A DNA stretch of 64,000 nucleotides from Ascaphus truei (GCA_036426205.1 CM071570.1:139891048-139955047); one strand, 5' to 3'. Shown: positions 21,958-34,699, counted from the stretch's first letter. The notes: generated from the sequence alone by a model not told the origin. Translations and numbers: made by a program.

Positions 21958-22824
21958 ATAGACACTTAATTGACCTTTTCTTCCTTAGGTGTTGTCTCTT
22001 CTCATTCTCCCAAAAATCGAGGTAAATGGATACCAAAACCAGTGATAAAATACTGATTTCATATTTGGCAATAACATATTTTATCGTTATGCTTCTACTC
22101 TGCTATATAATAGAACAAAGAAACTTTTTTTTTTGCAGATTCCAATAACTGTTTTGCATTGTCTTTGCATTTTTGCTCAGCGCATGAACACCACGTCTGT
22201 ACTTTTAGCCGTGCACCTGGATTAATTCAAGGGTGTCTAAAAAAGCCGTTTGGTTTCCCTGAAGCACAATAAACCATTTTCTATGTAACATTTTGTATTA
22301 CGATTACACACTTAAGTGTGTGAGTTTAAGCCAGGGGTTCTCAACGCCAGTCCTCAAGATCTCTCCTAACGGGTCAGGGTTTCAGGATATCCCTGCTTTA
22401 ACACAGGTGGCACAATCAATCAGCTCCTGCTTCAGCACAGGTGGATCAGAGGCTCAGCGTCACGGGAGACCAGAACTAATACCAGGGATCAATATCGCCA
22501 GACAGAAACACAAGAGTTTATAAAATTAATTTATTGGAAAACATTAATCCACAGAAATACAGATAAACAGATAACACACCTACACACAGCTGGGGATACT
22601 GGGATACCTATAGTCCTAGGTGCAGGGAACTCCCTAGAGAGACGTTCCCTGATCTTTTCCCACAGGATGTCTTCTGGACTGGGCTTCAGGCCTGGCACAG
22701 CACTGTAATCCTCTCTGGTACAGAGACTTGAGCTGCAGCTAATAGTCAAAGCCAACAGCTCCTGCCATTCCTTCAGCTCACTTCAGCCTACTGTAACTAG
22801 GAGTCTCCCTCACCACCTTCTTAG

Positions 22825-22995
22825 GCTGTGCTTATCGTGCCGGCGACAGAGGCGCCGCGTCAAAACAAATGCATTGCCGCCGTCACGTGCGTTTATAGTA
22901 AGTGCGATGGCTTGATCGCGATCGCTGGAAGTCATCTCAATTTGATTTTTTTCAGCGACCGTAGCCTGACGTCGCTGGCACTATAAGCGTAGCCT
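22825..22995. mobile_element. CpG-rich MITE inside the solo LTR
   Basis: TTAGGCTGTGCTTATCGTGC at the left and GGCACTATAAGCGTAGCCTC at the right. It is the sister copy of 17456-17647. Confidence 0.8.
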
Positions 22996-23003
22996 CATAC
23001 ACC

Positions 23004-23350
23004 AAGGCCGGGCTCACAGTGGCTGCTCGGCCTCGCGCTTCTGTGCGGCCCCGCGCTCACTCCTGCAGCCCCAGCGATGCATGCACCAGCTGCAGAAGGG
23101 TCACGGCTTTCGGCGGCGTGGCGGACGCGTCATGGAGCTGGTTCGCCCTCATTGGCTGAACCACCTCACGCGACGTGACATCACGCTACTGCAGCACAAA
23201 AATTCCATTTCTTTTGTGGCTGCAAAATTTTGCCGCACAGCGCCACGAGCACTTGAGGAACTACCACAGGCAATCAGGTATGAGTCCTTGAAGTGCACAC
23301 TGACGCAAGCGCGTGCACATAGCCACGCCGCCACCGTGAGCTCGGCCTAA
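23004..23350. mobile_element. Second CpG-rich MITE inside the solo LTR
   Basis: Ends AAGGCCGGGCTCACAGTGGC and GCCACCGTGAGCTCGGCCT are inverted repeats with few mismatches. It lies nine bases after the previous MITE. An 89-codon plus-strand frame inside it is compositional. Confidence 0.8.
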
Positions 23351-23770
23351 GCCACAACATTCAAGGGCATGTGCTGTCTACATGCCCAGACCACGATTGC
23401 TGGATTAAACAGCAACATTAGAAAGAGCAACATGCAAACAGTTAGAGGGAAAGATCCCAGACAACTTCTGCAACATTTCTCCTGCAATCAAAATTATCCC
23501 CTGGTCTCTGAGGTGCTGGAACGAAGTAACATAATACATAGCTATACATACACAGGACATAATAGAATGGTATTATTGATAGGTAGGGGGTAAAGCAGGG
23601 CTTGAATTTTATTAAACAGTCATATTTACTCCTACCGTCACACTCGGTCTCAGACTGAGCCTCCAATTGAGGCACCTGTGCTGAAGCTGGGATATCCTGA
23701 AAACCTGACATTTTGGGGAGGGTGAGGAGGGGGCTTTGAGTAATGGAGTTTTAGAACCCCTGGTATAAGC

Positions 23771-24450
23771 AATTACTTAAAAATAGGAAAGCAAGGTCAA
23801 ATGTGGCAAAACACTTCTACAGTCAAATACTCAAGGATTTATTCCATTTTAATCAAAGTGTGTGTCGATGCCTTCTTCGGCTGGAAATAATACATACATA
23901 CATACATACAATTGGTCTAATACAATTTTATTGCTAAAGAAAACAATAAAGCTCAGCCCACACCTGATCTGCTTATAAATATTCTGCACAAGGACACAAT
24001 GGGAATTATGAATCAGCCAAATAGCTTTGTAATTAACCCGCTAGAGGCAGAAATGAATCATTGCATCATCACATTCAGATATTAATAAACTCTTACATTC
24101 CATAATGTCAAACGTAGTTCTATTATTGGAGAAAAAAACAAAACAAAACTTGTCACCCAGTCTTTTTTAAAGCAATATCTAGTTTTCCAAATGGTATAAC
24201 CAAGTCCCTTCTTGCTACATAGCAGCAGAATGTAATCTTATAACCAGAGATGAGTGTCCCTGGGTTATGTACATGAAATAGCCAAAGCATGTCATGCGTT
24301 GGTTATCAGATGCCAATGGGAGTATGAATGGATTCCTAAGAAGCTGAACATTACATTATGCTTTCAAAAACGTTAACGTTAACAAAATACTGTGCCGTCC
24401 AAAAGCAGCAATCCCACCAAATTCAACCATTGTTTTTATCACAGCAAAGG
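23771..24450. other. Unique sequence with a (CATA)n run
   Basis: ACATACATAC run at 23889-23912. Nothing else recognised. Confidence 0.5.
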
Positions 24451-24454
24451 AACC

Positions 24455-24700
24455 AGTGGGTTTTCAGCTCTGGGGACCCTCAGTATCTGAGAGACTTACA
24501 GGCGCTCTACCAAGGAATTGAACTGCCCATCCAATAGGAAGCCGCAACAGCTGTGTTTAAGCTTCCTATTGGCCCGCAAAGTTTGGTGGACATTTTGATT
24601 CCCCCTGGTGGGGTACTACACCGGTAATATCTCAGGAACCCGGGGTCAAGAGAGCAGAAAATAAGAGGACAGCTCTGGAGGACTCCACCATTCCCACGCT
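24455..24700. repeat. Dispersed repeat with CCAATAGGAAGC hairpin, copy 1
   Basis: It shares TCAGCTCTGGGGACCCTC-like sequence, a CCAATAGGAAGC ... GCTTCCTATTGG inverted pair and a CAGCTCTGGAxGAC end with 40455-40775. The family name is unknown to me. Confidence 0.65.
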
Positions 24701-25128
24701 ATAAAAAAAAACATTATTTAAAACCTCCCTCAACAGGCAGGTGGTTTAACACCTGGCTGCAGCATTGAAATAATTTCAGTAAATATTTCAGAACCGACGA
24801 TCTTTAATTTGATGGTACATATATAAAATATATCTTGTACACACATATAATATATACATAGATCTCATGCACCAAATACTTGCATTTTTTTATGAAGTTA
24901 CAAAAAACCACAACAAAACTGAAAGGTCACAAAGTACACGTGGGGCTGGTGACGGAATGTTCTGTAGGCAAAAAGTTTCCTGTGTTGCCTCTGAGGTTTT
25001 AAAACAACTGCAAATCATGGAGAAGAAAAAGTGTACAGCAGACATGTAGCAATTTAACCCACTTTCCTTTTTCTGAGTACGGTGAACTGCAACGGATTAG
25101 AAAAGATCACCCTGGAAACTTCTATAGA
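24701..25128. other. No gene recognised
   Basis: AT-rich sequence. A 60-codon frame at 24867-25049 is unsupported. Confidence 0.45.
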
Positions 25129-25136
25129 CAATAGGG

Positions 25137-25309
25137 TAGGAGTGAGTGGCTAACTCCAGGCCTCCAGGGCCAACCAACAGGTCAGGTTTTCAGGATACCC
25201 AATATTCAGCACAGATGGCTTAGTCAAAAGACTGAGACGTGCTGAAGCAGGAATATCCTGAAAACCTGACCTGTTGGTGGCCCCTGACGACTGAAGTTGG
25301 CCACTCCTG
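25137..25309. mobile_element. hAT-like MITE with 8-bp target duplication
   Basis: TAGGAGTGAGTGGCTAACTC at the left and GAAGTTGGCCACTCCTG at the right are inverted. CAATAGGG (25129-25136) and CAATAGAG (25310-25317) form an 8-bp duplication with one change. The interior AACAGGTCAGGTTTTCAGGA occurs in both orientations, so the element is nearly palindromic. Confidence 0.8.
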
Positions 25310-25317
25310 CAATAGAG

Positions 25318-25647
25318 CTTTAGCGTCAAAGATACAATGGCAACTTCAACAATGTATCATCCAATGGCCATATCCAACTCTGTGCAACCTCTGGCTAACC
25401 GTTTCACTTCATGAAATAAAAGCAGAAACTCCAAGACACATTTAAGTTACAGTGCGAGCTAAAAACAAAATCAGCAAACCCTACTGGTCATATCACACGA
25501 GAAAGAAACAATCGGGCATTCAGTTTAGTAAATTTCATTGTTGCCCACACTTTGGCATCCCTAATGAATCTAATACTTTACTAAAAGAATCAGTCTACAT
25601 TACTTTATTGTACAACAAACATGTGCAACTAATACAGAAAAAATATA
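25318..25647. other. No gene recognised
   Basis: Short unique stretch between two elements. Confidence 0.45.
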
Positions 25648-25649
25648 TA

Positions 25650-26342
25650 CAGCTCAACCCCGTTATAACGCGATCCGTTACAACGCGAATCCGCTTATAA
25701 CACGAATCAAGCGTGGCTCCCAATTTTCGTATTTATGAATACTTTACAACACGATTATTGGTATCTTAAATACTTTATTGTACAATGCATACAATTGTAC
25801 AGTATTTCTACCGCGATGTGATTCTTTGGACCCCAAGCACAGCGTTAGGCTGCAAACCCGCTGCGGCCGGCGGGGCGCGCGGCCGCGGACCACCAGACCC
25901 CTGTCCGAATGGTCCCTGCCCCCGCTGCCTCCTTCCGGCAGGGCTGACTACGTACTGTGACGCGTCAGCCGGCCGATGCTGCAAGAATCTTGTGATTTTC
26001 GGCGCTGACGCGTCACGTGGTACGTGAGTAAGCCAATGGGGAGGAGGGGAGGGAAGGATCTAGATGGGAGGCGCCATGGGCGGGGAGCAGGGAAGGAGCA
26101 GCAGGTTAAAGTGTGTGAGTGTGTATATGTGTGTGTGTATATGTATATGTGTGTGTATATGTGTGGGGGGGTGGACGGCACAAAGACCAGATCCCGCCCC
26201 CCTCCCTCCCATTCCCCCCCACCCACCCGGCTCCCTACAGACCGCATATCGCGGTCTGTGCCGGTCAGCGCCCCGCCTGTCTGCAGTTAGGGCGCACTGA
26301 CTGAGGGAGCGGGGCCTTAGCCTTATAAAGGGGGTTGAGCTG
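25650..26342. mobile_element. pogo/Tigger-like non-autonomous element
   Basis: The left end CAGCTCAACCCCGTTATAAC and the right end TTATAAAGGGGGTTGAGCTG are inverted, with a perfect outer 12 bp. Both are flanked by TA (25648-25649 and 26343-26344). The CAxxTxxAACCCCGTTATAAC style is typical of pogo/Tigger elements. The interior is GC-rich, with a CGCGTCAGCCGGCCGA / TCGGCGCTGACGCG hairpin (25960-26015) and a GT run (26113-26166). No transposase frame survives; short frames inside are artefacts. Confidence 0.8.
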
Positions 26343-26344
26343 TA

Positions 26345-29300
26345 CAGTATATAGGCTTGTCTCCGTTTCATTATCTCATGTTTATTAATGTTTGCAGTCT
26401 ACCGATTTCTGCTGGCATGGTGCGATCCGATGCATTTGGCCTTATGATTTTGTTTCCATTGTATGGCCGCAGGTTTGCAACAAGGAATTTTTGATGCACA
26501 GTGGTCCAAAGTGTGATGGCCATCAGTCATTAATGGCTAGATGATTGATATTGGCTACAATGATGAATGTTGTTAAAAGTTATTTAATTACCAGTGTCCT
26601 GCCTTGCTTTGTTACAGATGCATTGCAAAATCCCATTACAATGATCAGATGCAGAAGAAAAAAAAATCAGTTTTTGAGAATCATCTTATCACAATTGCAA
26701 CGGTGCGAAGGTGAATATTTCAATAGTAGGTTACATCTATTCTATTTAAACGAACATAATAAAAATATTTAAAGCTATATACAAGGCACGCTATTGAGAG
26801 CAATGCACTTCATTCATATCACACAGTACTGGTCCACAAATCATTATATGCAAATCTGTTAATACAGATAAAATAGATATTACCCACTATTCAATGACTC
26901 ATCTTTGCACAAAAATAAATCCAAACTAAAACAAATCATAGTTGCCAGTTTTGTGCTGAAATGACACCAATGAGAGGCTTTGGGATTTAAAGGCAACAGA
27001 TCTGATCTCACAAGAAAAGGGGGAAACACCAGGAATTAAATGTTTTTATTTTTAATTACTTGTTGCCCAAACAAATGTGAAATATCTGTTTTTATATCTA
27101 TTCTAAAGATTTCAGAGGTGGGTGTTAATTTTGGTTCTCTACCTGATGTTGACTGTGCCTCATAGAAAAAGTCTTAAACGTGGTTAGAAACCACTATAAC
27201 ATAGAGCCACCTACATACTTTCACAATATTGCTCAAGAACAAATGCTATCTGAACTGCATGTGCTCACTATAAACTATTTGCTGCTAATGTCGGGAACAC
27301 TGAAATACAATACTGCAGAATTAAGCCATGTCGTGCAAACAAAAAATGGAGGATTGGTGATACAATTGTTTGAAAATCAGGAGCAATGCAATGTCTCAGT
27401 GCCTAAATATGGGACAGACCGTGGTAATGTTACAGTAACAATAGTTCTATACTTTTATTTGTAATCATATTCTAACAGTGGATTCTCAATAAATTGGTCT
27501 ATCACACAGGTAGCTTATTTATTGCAAAAAAAAAATTCTAAAAAAGGTGTATCATATTTTGGAAGAAAAGTCATCAACGTATGCTTATGATGACCAAACA
27601 CTAGCACATTAGAACTGTACATTTCACAGAAAGAAAGCAGGGACTGTTACACAGGTTTGCAAAATACACCTGGAACAAAACCATTTTCCTCTCTGGTTCA
27701 TGACGCACCGAGTTACAGTACGGTTCTGAAAGGCAGAGTAATCTACTTTACATCTCAAGACTACAAAAACTAAAAAGTTTCCCATAGTGAAAAACAGATT
27801 TTTCCTTCTGAACGCTACCTCCATCTGATACAAGAACAGGTGGTTTATTTCCATGGCAACAGGGTGAAACAATTTAAAGTTCAAACCTCTTGGCAACATT
27901 TGTTTTTTAACACATGGTCTGAAAGAGCAACATGATTACGATACAGGGGGGGATATTATATATTTTATTAGGTTGTAAGCATTTAAATATGAATAAAACA
28001 CCAACAGTGTCAGTATATGTAGTGTCCTGTAATTATGCAATAAAGGGCAACTGATATTGTTACGTTACAGGTTAAAGATGCAATGCTTTAACCACCCAAA
28101 ATATTTTTGAGAAAAACAGAGGAAAGCAAAGCTTTATAAAATAACTTAACCTGTCTATTTTTGTTCTCTCCTTAGAACTTATGCATCTTGAATCATTAGA
28201 CAGATAAATAAATAATAATTTCCAATGGAGGAAATTCAAATGTTTATGATATTATTAGGACATTCTTATAGTCATCCATGATGTTCAAGGCCATGCCTAC
28301 CCACCCGAAGGTTATAAATAGAAATATGGGGATTATGCGGTCATCAATGAATTGCTCGTGGCAAAGGCCACTTGATGCAAATAACTACTACATTTTCATT
28401 TACTGTATGCACTAATTCAAGGGACACTATAAACAAGTGTCTCTGAAACATAATGAATTTTAAAATGCTACGCCATTTTCGTTTGTGGTTGGCTGTATTC
28501 AGGTCTATTTTTGTGGCAGATCTGAGGGGAAGTGCAGAGATGTGTGAACAAGCAGAGAGGTTCATGTCGCAGCTGTTTTGATCAAACATTCCAGAAAGTT
28601 TGAAAGAACTGTGCAAAGTTAGCTAAATCTGATACGGCTCAAATTGTTAAAAATATGGGGGGTGGGCGGTTGTGGTAAAATAGAAACCTGGCATCATAAA
28701 AAATATATATATTTTTTAAAATAAAGGTTTTAGCAAATTTAATAAACGAAAGTAATTGAAATGAATCGAACATCCAATATCCGTCAACTTTTAGTGTTAA
28801 GCGAACTTTTGAATGGAAGTGAAAATCCAAGAAGGGCGAAATACACTAAATTCACACATCTCTAGAACAGACTTCACTGACCCTGTTTTTTGGTTGTTGT
28901 TTCCTCTCTCCCAACAAGTAAAAAACTCCATATAGTGATTATGAAATTATGAGCTGCAATACCAAATGGGAGTGGACAAATGTATTATTGAAATAAACGT
29001 GCATATCTAATTTAAATCTAAATACTGTAGGTTGTGTGATGGTGCTGTAATATGTATGGAAGTTTAGCAGGGCTTCAAGGTCAGTCATAATACAGAGGCA
29101 TAAAGAGTCGCTTCATGTCTAGAACACCAGGATATTGTAAAGCGACAGCAGACAAGATAGCACAGTTCATGTCTTCTACTTATACAATTGATATATTCTA
29201 TATTTAGTTTACATTTCTTCTCCTCAAACACTTGTGCCCTCTGTTTGATTGAAAAAAATAATACATCCCTATTCCTGAGACTAATGTCTCCAGCCTGATG

Positions 29301-29890
29301 ACTTGATTCCTTTGCTTTTGACTTCTCAGGTGGCAAAAAGAGCCCTCACGGGAGAAGACTGGAAAATGGGAATACTGCTGTGTGGACAGCGGACTAATGT
29401 GCCCTTGATCACATAAAATGTAGTTGGTAGCAATTGTAAAGTCATGTACAGTCATGTACAGGGTACCGCGTGGATCAGTTCTTACTAAATTTGTAGCTCG
29501 TTTAGCTGGGCATTCAAATGCAACAGACATTTAAATAGTCCGTTAAATATATTCTGTACATCAAAGGAGAGGGGAAATGTACAACCTCAAACATAAATAA
29601 TGATAAAATACAACTTCACAGAATAGGTACCATAGGAGGAATATTGCATGTTAATTACACAGAACTTGATACACATGAATAGAATATAGTACCAAGAAAA
29701 TGATCTTTAAAACATTACTCAAGCAGATATGTATAACATGCTGGTTACACACACTTATCCAGGTTTAATTCATATCACTTTTTTTTTTTAAACCACAGTA
29801 AAGATTTAGAAATATTTTAATCGTTTTCAGTTGAACGGGTAGTCCCTCATAAGTTGAAAGTGAAGTGACTAGTTGTTAAACGGCTACATT
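26345..29890. other. Long unique stretch without a recognised gene
   Basis: AT-rich DNA with scattered short frames on both strands (60-108 codons). None shows a domain, splice pattern or repeat that I can name. This could be intron or intergenic DNA of a vertebrate. Confidence 0.45.
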
Positions 29891-29908
29891 TAACCTAATA
29901 AGTCAAAG

Positions 29909-30031
29909 TGTATGTATGTATACATGTATGTATACATGTATGTATGTATGTATGTATGTATGTATGTATGTATGTATGTATGTATGTATGTATGTATGTA
30001 TGTATTTGTTTTTTTTTTTTTTTTTTTTTTA
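29909..30031. repeat. (TGTA)n microsatellite plus T run
   Basis: About 25 copies of TGTA, then a 24-base T run. Confidence 0.95.
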
Positions 30032-30829
30032 AATCAACGTAACTTTTGCATTTTATAAGCCAAGCAAAGATGTACACTTTACCTGGAACGCATGGCAGGA
30101 GCACCCTCCAGTGCTAAGATCATGCGGTCCTGTACAAAGGGGAAACAGGTAGCTGTGCTACACGGTTTGTTTCCCCCCCCCCCTTTTCTAATCTGTAATA
30201 TCAATCTTCATGTCAAAATACTCTAGCACCCACTCAAACAGTGAGGCAGATTCCTCTCCCGACCACAGCACCTACTCACTTACACCCAATGGAATCAGGA
30301 GGAGGAGAAATGTCGGTATGATACAGTGTGGTGTGCCACATTTTTCCGCTCTCAGTTGAGTGAGGTTCAGTGCTTAAATATATTCTATCACCAGAACGAT
30401 CTGTATTCCAGAATATTGGCACAATAGGCAATACAATGCCATCTAGTTGTGCTAGTCAGGGAGGAAGAGCGGGGCAGTTTGCCTGTAAAAGGGCGAGATG
30501 AACTTCCAACTGTAGTATTATCACTGTGCACCGAGGAGACAGGAAAAGAAATAAAATGCCTCCTAGGTTGCCACGGGAACAACCTAATATAACGAAAGCT
30601 GAATTTTTTTTTTTAAATGACCCATTGTGTACATTTTTACAATGATTTTTTTTTTAAAGCATCATTTATCAAGATTTTAAATCATTAAACATATCACTTT
30701 TGGTTGCTAATTTGGGTGCTTTGATATTAGCTGCAGAACACTATAAAAACTGGTGCCGTTTTCAATCATAAGAAACCGCAGTTCAGGGGAGTAATTCCAT
30801 GAAGTGCGGCGGCCGCTTTAGAGTATATT
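30032..30829. other. No gene recognised
   Basis: Unique sequence with a C run at 30173-30183. Confidence 0.45.
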
Positions 30830-30837
30830 GTATAAGG

Positions 30838-31098
30838 CAGGGGTGTGCAAACTGGGGGGCGCAAGATTTTCCGGGGGGGGGGGGGAATGCAGCAGTTGCA
30901 GAGGCCCACCTCTCTTCCCTAAGGCATTTAAATTAAATGCCGTGGGCGCACGAGGCTTCTGCAACTTCCTTACCTTCGGCAACACTGTGTCAAATGATCC
31001 TGCAGCATCATTTGACGCCAGAGACGAGGTATGGAGGGGGGGGGAGCGCGGGAGAGTGCAGACAGGGGGGCGCAGACTGAAACGTTTGCACACCCCTG
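30838..31098. mobile_element. hAT MITE with perfect 8-bp target duplication
   Basis: Ends CAGGGGTGTGCAAACT and ACGTTTGCACACCCCTG are inverted. GTATAAGG is repeated exactly at 30830-30837 and 31099-31106. The interior holds a TTTAAATTAAATGCC stretch and ATGATCCTGCAGCATCAT, another small palindrome. A 98-codon plus frame and a 91-codon minus frame cover it and are artefacts. Confidence 0.92.
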
Positions 31099-31319
31099 GT
31101 ATAAGGCTCCAGGTGTCAAATTAATAAATGGGTACTATGATTCCTAAGAAGAAGTGGCTGCAATGAAGTTCAAATAAGAGTTCCAGGTGGCCCGCCCAAC
31201 ACCTCCTGACTTTTCTTTTACTTTCATCCTAGAATCACATACGCAGAAGCCTGAAGTTAAAAGCTAACCCCATGGTGAGCAAACGCCCACACACACTATT
31301 CCATGTATATCCACTCGCC

Positions 31320-31495
31320 ACCTAATTAGGCTGTGGGATACTTAGAGTAGGGACCTCCATTCCTTGTATCCGTTTGTCTCAATGTATACTGTATGTACCC
31401 TTTTTGTTATACAATGGTTTTGTCCTCCCTCCCACATTGTACTGCGCGGTGGGATATGTCGGTGCTACGCAAATAAAAGATAGTATTAAATACAG
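31320..31495 (+). mobile_element. L2/CR1-like LINE 3' end
   Basis: It reads like the 3' end of L2-type LINEs: GGGACCTCCATTCCTTGTAT, then GTACTGCGCGGTGGGATATG, then GGTGCTACGCAAATAAAAGA. No coding part remains here. Confidence 0.65.
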
Positions 31496-32739
31496 CGAGG
31501 GGTTACAGCATTAGTATAATCAGTATAATGGTAACTTTGCTATTAAAATAGCGAGCAATCTTCAAGGTACAAAAAGCTAAAGAGCAATATTTTCCAACCT
31601 TTACCGAGACTTACAAACTAAAACCACATGCTTTATTATTAGAAGTAACAACCCCACTGATACCGATGAGTCATTTGTATTGGCGGAAACCAAGAATCCC
31701 ATCTTTGGCACATGTTACACATCACAACGCTGTTTGAAACATAGTGCTGGTCACAATATACAGTATGTATGCATCAAAGTGGGAGTCAAAACTAAAAACG
31801 ACACACACACACACACACACACTATGTATGCCCACAAATAGAATGTAATGCAAAACAATATTCACAGCATTTGCAAAACAATGTTTCATAACAAATATGT
31901 GGTAGATTCATGAAGGTGCAAAACTGTAAACCGAGGAAAAATGGCCATTAAAATCACACTTTCATGAAGCTGCTGCTATGTCAAAAGAATGTTAATAGTC
32001 TCTATCAAACATGACAAAAGCCTGAAAAGGCAGCGTTACCAATAACTATGCTACTACCAGAAATCCCATCTTGACCCAGCCCTGGAATCCGGTTTCTGGA
32101 GAATCTGAAACACATTCATTTGCCATTTTATGGGTGGAAGTCGCACAAATTGTGCATTTCCAAATATTTATCCCATTTGATGGCGTATATGCATTTCTAC
32201 CTAAGTTTTCTATGAATAAATTACCTTTAAAAAGGAAGTTCACCTCTAGATTGCACTGGGCAAGTTTCATTTTAACCTCCCAGACACTTAATATTTTAAA
32301 CTTGTATACTGTATCTCCTGAATCAAGCACTAGATTGTAAAAATAAAGTATGTTAAAAAATGGCGGGCAGCAGAGACTGTTGCTTTAAAAGAGATACAGT
32401 ACAAACCACAAACTCCCTTATTCTTTTTGTACCAAATGGAAAAAAAAAAAGGAGAACAAACATATGACATAATATTGTAGGACACTTTTGAAAATGGCTC
32501 TCACTGTTCTTTTAATAGCCAAACTCAGTCTGAAAAAGGACACGCAGAGCACCATTTTAGGCCAAATCAAGGCGCTTCAAGCCTGGAACAACAAGATCTA
32601 ATTTAGTGTAGCGGAGGAGTGGGGGACTGAATTTGTTCATTGCTTGACAGGGTTAGCTTCACAAACCACAATGTTGAAAACATGACTCTAATATGGCACC
32701 TGTAACACAATGGCTGTTGGGAAAGCAGCCCTTTAAGAT
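31496..32739. other. No gene recognised
   Basis: AT-rich sequence with a CA run at 31800-31822. Complementary frames at 32046-32340 are open on both strands but lack any domain. Confidence 0.45.
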
Positions 32740-34660
32740 ATAGGTTGTACAAGGTCCGAACTAATATGATTATACCAGAGCATTACAGAGTCAGATGCCT
32801 GTCTGCATCGAGAAGTACAACTTGGCTCTCCGTGCAGCTACAGACGAAGTGGCTCATCTTTGGGGAATGCCTGCTGGCAGACCCACAAGTGTGCAATGGT
32901 ATTTTCACAAACTCTGGGACCTGCGGCAGGCTCTCTGAAGGAAAGAGCGCCAGTGGTTGAGAACCTGCCAGGATGCTGACCAGACAGCCTTGAAAGTTTG
33001 TCAGAGAATAAGTGTGCGATCTTCAGAGAGAAGAAAGCCTACCTCACCCTGAGGATTGACACCGCAAGGAATCATCCAGCGGATCTCTTTAAGATGGTTG
33101 TCCAACTGAGGAGCGATGTGGTGAATTAATCGATTGTTTGATGCATCTGTGTGGCTATTTGTCCCCCGATAAACCCAGTGGTCTGCCTCACCCCACAGGC
33201 AAAGCTCATCTTGGAAGGGTCCAGCATCATCTCAATCACGGCTTGGATGAACTGGACCACTTGTGACCTGGATGGATCCCTGTCCATTATTTCTCCTGTA
33301 AAAGATCACTGATGCAGTGGTCCACGGTTGGTGGAGATTATCAATAGATGCCTCGCTGTGGGGGAGGTGCTGGTTACCTTCAAAAAGGCGCTGGTCCGCC
33401 TTCTGTTGAAGAAAGTGGGTCTCGATGTCGATTTTTCCCCAACTATCATCCAATCCCAACCTTCCCATGGTAGGGAAGGTGTTGGAGAGGGCAGTTTCCA
33501 TCCAGCGGGAAGATTATCTGGAAAGGGACAGCTTCTTCGACCCCATGCAGTCTGGCTTTAGAGACGTCATGGAACGGAGTCGACCGTGGTCTGTGTGGCA
33601 GATGACTTATTGATGGCCATAGACAAGGGCTGCATTTCTGCTTTTGTCATGTTGGACCTCTCAGTGACCTTCGACACAATCATGAGGTGCTGCTGCACCA
33701 CCTGAGGGACCTAGCTGGTATTGGTGGGACTGCATTACAAAGGGTTGCCTCATTCTGCAGGGGGTCCCTCAAGGGTCAGTGATGTCACTGCTTCTGCTCA
33801 ACGTGTATGCAAGACCACTGGGCAATATCATCCGGAAGCATGGTCTGAAGTGCCACCAGTATGCTGACAACACCCAGATCTAGGTTTCTTTCCAGGGACG
33901 ACGTGTTTAGATGAGGTGGTGGCATGGATGAAGATGAATTGGCTGAAGCTAAATCCAGATGAGACGGAACTAATGATTATGGGTACAGCAAGATACAGGG
34001 GGTTTGTGAGCAGTCCCTAATCAATGGTGTACAGCCTCAGCCCGTGTCCCACGTTCGTAACCTTGGCATCCTCTTTGACCAGAGTCTCAACGTGCGAGCC
34101 AAAGAGGCCTCAGTTGTGAAGGCTGGGTTGTTTTTTTTTTAACCGAGGCTGCATCTGAGATTGCATCCACTCCTGTTACCTAGGAACCTGGTCCATGCCT
34201 TTGTGTCTATGTGGTTAGACTACGGGAATGCCTTGTATGCAAGACTACCGGTGTGCCTGATGTGGATGCTCCAGCTTGTGCAGAACGCTGCAGCTCAGAT
34301 GCTTAGACATGTTTCTAGCTTTGTGTGTATCACTCCCATGTTACGCGATGTGCACTGGCTTCCAGTGATATTCCGGGTTCAGTTCAAGTTGGTCGTAATG
34401 GACTTTAAAACCTTGAAAGTTGAAGGGCCTGCCTATCTGCAGTCTCGTTTGAAACTGCAAAGGGAAATTGGCTATGAGCTCCGGTCGTCGTGCGCCGCTA
34501 CGTGCAAAGGGTGCTGCACCCTACACTGGGTGGGCGGCCTTCTCGTGTGCAGCTTCAAATTTCTGGAACTTGCTAGTGCCAAAGCTCAAGTGTATATCTA
34601 CTCTACCACTGAGCTTGGTGTAAGTCTTACCTCTTCCGGTCTACAGTTTAACAAAACAAT
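32740..34660 (+). pseudogene. L2/CR1-like reverse transcriptase, dead copy
   Basis: LINE ORF2 proteins copy their own RNA at a nicked target. Here the endonuclease-RT linker and RT blocks are read in several frames. At about 33455-33560 comes LPMVGKVLERAV then DPMQSGFR, the RT fingers. The palm motif follows, with the catalytic box reading YADN at 33860-33871 instead of YADD, then a stop. The LNPDET-like thumb is near 33950. The C-terminal part is open at 34161-34685, with VSMWLDYGNALYARLP and DVHWLPVIFRVQFKL, a region typical of L2/CR1. Frameshifts and stops throughout make it non-functional. The 174-codon frame at 34161 is a remnant, not a gene. Confidence 0.85.
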
Positions 34661-34699
34661 TGTTTATAATTTGATGTCGAAATAACTTATGGTTAACCG

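Larger units (their letters stand above)
22458..23642 (-). mobile_element. Solo LTR (minus strand) carrying two MITEs
   Basis: On the minus strand it starts TGTGACGGTAGGAG and ends GGTCTCCCGTGACG, so the ends are short inverted repeats (last base pair changed from the usual CA). CTCAG at 22453-22457 and CTCGG at 23643-23647 look like a 5-bp target duplication. An AATAAA signal lies near its 3' end (complement of about 22523-22535). No internal region or second LTR is seen, so it is a solo LTR. About 670 bp remain if the two MITEs are subtracted. Confidence 0.7.
22332..23762. mobile_element. hAT-like MITE, host of a nested LTR
   Basis: Ends CAGGGGTTCTCAACGCC and AGTTTTAGAACCCCTG are inverted. 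An 8-bp target duplication flanks it with one difference: GTTTAAGC at 22324-22331 and GTATAAGC at 23763-23770. This supports hAT mobilisation. The two halves (22332-22457 and 23643-23762) share TCAGGATATCCCxGC-type sequence with 7532 and 25137. They are separated by the LTR at 22458-23642. Confidence 0.85.
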
